Assembly: GCA_031426435.1 (NCBI GenBank) | Contig: JANPLH010000178.1 | Span: 1-24,998 of the forward strand | Length of the DNA: 24,998 bases | Source of the DNA: UBA6168 sp031426435 | GTDB lineage: Bacteria; Bacteroidota; Bacteroidia; Chitinophagales; Saprospiraceae | Direction: 5' to 3' | Shown here: positions 22,942 to 24,998 of the stretch, piece after piece | Layout of the letters: the number at the start of each line of letters is the position of its first letter | Numbering within the stretch: position 1 is the first letter of the stretch | Notes under the pieces: generated by a model | The model's input: only the letters and a program-made list of their open reading frames with translations | The model's database searches: none | Told to the model about the DNA's origin: nothing | Position numbers and translations under genes: made by a program

Positions 22942-23058
22942 TTAAGCCCTCAAATTCTCAAGTCCTTTCTTATCCAGCCTTTCGGCCAACCAGTTGGTCA
23001 ATGTGATGACACCTCCACCAAGTAGGAATGCTCCGAGTGCAAATTGAAAGATAATCAT
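22942..23058 (-). CDS. Possible 38-residue membrane peptide
   Basis: Minus-strand ATG at 23058 and TAA at 22942-22944. The product begins MIIFQFALGAFLLGGGVITL, a probable membrane helix (~2-24), followed by a charged tail TNWLAERLDKKGLENLRA. An AGG triplet stands four bases before the ATG. Nothing else codes in the interval. The same strand continues into a structured RNA ending at a strong terminator, so one mRNA could carry both. Small single-helix peptides with charged tails are typical of type I toxins and of regulatory membrane peptides, but I recognise no family and chance cannot be excluded for so short a frame. Confidence 0.45.
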   Translation of the reverse strand: MIIFQFALGAFLLGGGVITLTNWLAERLDKKGLENLRA

Positions 23059-23372
23059 AGCCTAAAACCGTTTTTGAGATGAGAAATAGTATCTAAAAGC
23101 TGGGAAGGCCGATAAGGGAAGGACTTATGAAAGGAAAGGACAACCCCATGCAACCCTCCCGGTACAGATATACTGCACCAGCGGATTCTGACATTTAGTG
23201 TACAAATGTTGCATGGGAAAATTTGAGTATCAGTAAATTTCGAATTTGGACTGGCGCAATTTTCAAATGTTCAAAAATCTACTTTCGTAAAACGCTGCAA
23301 TTGCGCCAAATAACTACAATTCCTAATAAGGCAATTATCTTGCCAAAACACTAATATAAAGAAATAAAAATA
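23059..23372. other. Gene-free AT-rich spacer with two spaced inverted repeats
   Basis: Between the end of pabB and the small ORF I see no coding frame. It contains CCCATGCAAC (23145-23154) and its complement GTTGCATGGG (23208-23217), 53 bases apart, and GGCGCAATT (23253-23261) with AATTGCGCC (23299-23307), 37 bases apart. Neither is followed by a T-tract on either strand. No TAnnTTTG box was found on the minus strand. Confidence 0.5.
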
Positions 23373-24680
23373 TCAGGAAAGCACTTTGAACATGCCCTGT
23401 GCCTTGAGCAGGCTCTCTTCGTACTCGGCTTCCGGCACCGAATCGAAGACGATGGCACCGCCTGCCTGGAAGCTCAGGTACCGCTCGGCAGCATGGTAAA
23501 GTATGCTGCGGATGACCACGTTGAAGTCAAAATCGCCATGCGGGGTGAAGTAGCCCACCGCCCCGGAATACAGTCCCCTTTTAGTTTGCTCATACTGTTC
23601 GATGAGTTCCATGCTGCGCAATTTGGGTGCCCCGGTCATCGAACCCATCGGGAAGGCCCGGTGGATGGCGTCCACAGGATGCACTTCTGGTAGCAACTCG
23701 CCTATTACCGTCGAAATCATCTGGAAAACCTGCTCGAACTGGTAAATCCCAAAAAGCTCATCCACCCGCACGGAACCAGCTCGGCAGGAGCGGGCAAGGT
23801 CGTTGCGCACGAGGTCCACAATCATCACGTTTTCGGAGCGGTCTTTTGGGCTATGGTAGAGTTGCTTGCGCATGGCGGCATCTTCCTGGGCAGTTCGGCC
23901 CCTGCGCATGGTGCCTTTGATGGGCTGTGAGATAAGCTTGTTGCCCGTTTTTTTCAAAAACCGCTCTGGGCTTGCGCAAAGCAAGTGGTGGTCAGCAAGT
24001 CGGTAATAGGTGGAAAATGGCGCTTTCCCAAGGTCATTCAGTTTGTGAAAGGCAGTTGGCACATCAAGCAAATAGCCCTCGGCGAAGAATTCTTGGCAAA
24101 AATTCATCTCGTAAATATCGCCCCGAAGGATGTGCTGGCGGATGGCTTGCACGGTGTCAAGATAGGTGGAGCGGGGAATGCGAGGGGCAACTGAGGGATG
24201 AGGGATGAGGGATGAGGGATGATGTGGTTCGGTGGTAATTTGGTAAAAAATGTTTTGAGGCGGCTCATTCAGGCAGTGAATGGTAGCCTGTTGCGATGCA
24301 ATTTCAATGACCACCTCCGGTTGGAAAAAATGCAGGGCAGGGAAGCCGATTCCATCAAAATTATTGGAAGTTAGTCGGGGCTCCACATCGTTTTTCAAGT
24401 CGTAGGTCAGATAGCCGAAGAGCCAATCCTGCTTTTCGTCTACCATTTTTTTCAAGGCGTCGAAAGCACCCCTTTCGCCCTTTTGCAGCAATTGCGAAGC
24501 AGCGCCAACAGCCAACAAGCAATCATATTCACTGCCCATGACGCCTTGGTAGCCGTTGCTGTCCAAGCAGCAGGCCACATCATGGCGGGCCACCCAGTCA
24601 AGTGCTTGCCGCTTGAAATCATGGCCCAATGGCAGTGGATAAATTGCTGAAAGCCTTGTCAATGCTGCGTTTTTACTCAA
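23373..24680 (-). CDS. pabB: Aminodeoxychorismate synthase component I (PabB)
   Basis: 435 residues from TTG 24680, which overlaps the nitroreductase stop by eight bases; TTG 24662 is possible. The frame is open further upstream, but that part overlaps nitroreductase coding. The chorismate-binding domain is complete: LVRNDLARS, FEQVFQMISTVIG, FPMGSMTGAPKLRSMELI, RGLYSGAVGYF and the end QAGGAIVFDSVPEAEYEE. PIKGT carries the Lys typical of PabB rather than the Ala of TrpE, so the product is aminodeoxychorismate for p-aminobenzoate and folate. The linker before the catalytic domain (HHPSSLIPHPS) is encoded by four tandem TGAGGGA heptamers (24192-24219 on plus). No pabA or pabC lies nearby. Confidence 0.9.
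   Translation of the reverse strand: MSKNAALTRLSAIYPLPLGHDFKRQALDWVARHDVACCLDSNGYQGVMGSEYDCLLAVGAASQLLQKGERGAFDALKKMVDEKQDWLFGYLTYDLKNDVEPRLTSNNFDGIGFPALHFFQPEVVIEIASQQATIHCLNEPPQNIFYQITTEPHHPSSLIPHPSVAPRIPRSTYLDTVQAIRQHILRGDIYEMNFCQEFFAEGYLLDVPTAFHKLNDLGKAPFSTYYRLADHHLLCASPERFLKKTGNKLISQPIKGTMRRGRTAQEDAAMRKQLYHSPKDRSENVMIVDLVRNDLARSCRAGSVRVDELFGIYQFEQVFQMISTVIGELLPEVHPVDAIHRAFPMGSMTGAPKLRSMELIEQYEQTKRGLYSGAVGYFTPHGDFDFNVVIRSILYHAAERYLSFQAGGAIVFDSVPEAEYEESLLKAQGMFKVLS
24192..24219. repeat. Four TGAGGGA heptamers inside pabB
   Basis: Four exact tandem copies of the plus-strand word TGAGGGA, followed by TGATG, within the coding sequence of pabB. On the gene strand the repeat is free of stop codons in all three frames and reads as Pro/Ser/Leu/Ile/His. 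The same heptamer forms the inverted repeat at 1592-1662. Loss or gain of one 7-base copy would shift the pabB frame. Confidence 0.95.
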
Positions 24681-24998
24681 AAATCCATGTTGTTTTTTCC
24701 GAAATAGGTGAGCGTCTGCCGGGCAAATCCGGCAGGTCATGGTAGCCCATGTAAAAGAGACCGAGGCAGCGCTCCCCCTCGCCCAGCCCAAGGAAATCGT
24801 CACCGTGCAGGGCGGCCTTCGGGGTACTCCAGTAGCTGCCAATGCCATAGGCGGTGCAGGTGAGCCACATGTTTTGCACGGCACAGGCCACGGCGGCTAA
24901 CTCCTCCCACTCTGGCACGCTGCCCGTCGCATCCCGCTGCATACAAATGGCGATGACGCAGGCCGACTGCACAGGGCTTTCTTTTGTTTTTTTAAGCT
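24673..24998 (-). CDS. Nitroreductase-family protein, 5' end outside the window
   Basis: The last ~108 residues are visible; the frame is open to the window end (KKTKESPVQSACVIAICMQRD). SVPEWEELAAVACAVQNMWLTCTAYGIGSYWSTPKA and LGLGEGERCLGLFYMGYHD are the typical C-terminal half of FMN-dependent nitroreductases. The substrate is unknown. The TAA at 24673-24675 overlaps the presumed pabB TTG start, so the two genes are probably cotranscribed and translationally coupled. Confidence 0.88.
   Translation of the reverse strand, partial: LKKTKESPVQSACVIAICMQRDATGSVPEWEELAAVACAVQNMWLTCTAYGIGSYWSTPKAALHGDDFLGLGEGERCLGLFYMGYHDLPDLPGRRSPISEKTTWIFE

Noticed and set aside
24681..24884. N-terminal extension of pabB
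   Set aside because: It lies in another frame over clear nitroreductase coding sequence and does not resemble PabB; the TTG at 24680 fits the family length.

Overview
The window looks like a piece of a Bacteroidota chromosome, probably from a Saprospiria- or Chitinophagia-like bacterium. The support is: tandem OmpH/Skp genes, a DUF4129-DUF4350 pair, a DUF4369/TlpA-type thioredoxin protein, MtaB, a MGMT-like protein with Ala at the Cys site, and repeated upstream matches to the Bacteroidota -7 box TAnnTTTG. No rRNA, tRNA, CRISPR array, transposase or phage gene is visible. The assignment rests on gene content and promoter style only.

Layout. 1-3.2 kb: the 3' part of an Ig-like-domain envelope protein, then two OmpH/Skp-like periplasmic chaperones. 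3.3-5.9 kb: mtaB (tRNA ms2t6A modification) and an HD-domain phosphohydrolase, probably one transcript. 6.1-7.7 kb: a secreted SUMF1-fold protein and an ICMT-like membrane methyltransferase. 7.8-11.4 kb: a thioredoxin-like secreted protein, a CorA transporter and an MscS-type channel. 11.5-13.5 kb, minus strand: DUF4129 then DUF4350. 13.8-17.9 kb: a Prc-type S41 protease convergent with htpG, sharing one bidirectional terminator. 17.9-19.0 kb: an AT-rich interval with one orphan gene and a candidate structured RNA. 19.0-20.0 kb, minus strand: a TrpF-like protein and a MazG-like protein. 20.1-22.6 kb: an ATL-type MGMT homologue, a LolA-like carrier and an M20 amidohydrolase. 22.6-23.4 kb: non-coding except for a possible 38-residue membrane peptide, followed on the same strand by a strongly structured RNA and terminator. 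23.4-25.0 kb, minus strand: pabB overlapping the end of a nitroreductase gene that leaves the window.

Most genes are envelope biogenesis or housekeeping functions (OmpH, LolA, Prc, HtpG, MtaB, PabB). The unexplained content lies between them. First, there are two candidate structured RNAs, one at about 18.7-18.85 kb (plus) and one at about 22.6-22.86 kb (minus); in both, G-U pairs favour one strand and an intrinsic terminator closes the RNA. Second, short 7-14 base words are tandemly repeated, often arranged as inverted repeats, just after stop codons at many gene junctions. The same heptamer also lies inside pabB. Third, several proteins keep their fold family but have lost a key residue: a TrpF-like protein without its Cys, an MGMT-like protein without its Cys, and a SUMF1 protein lacking one Cys.
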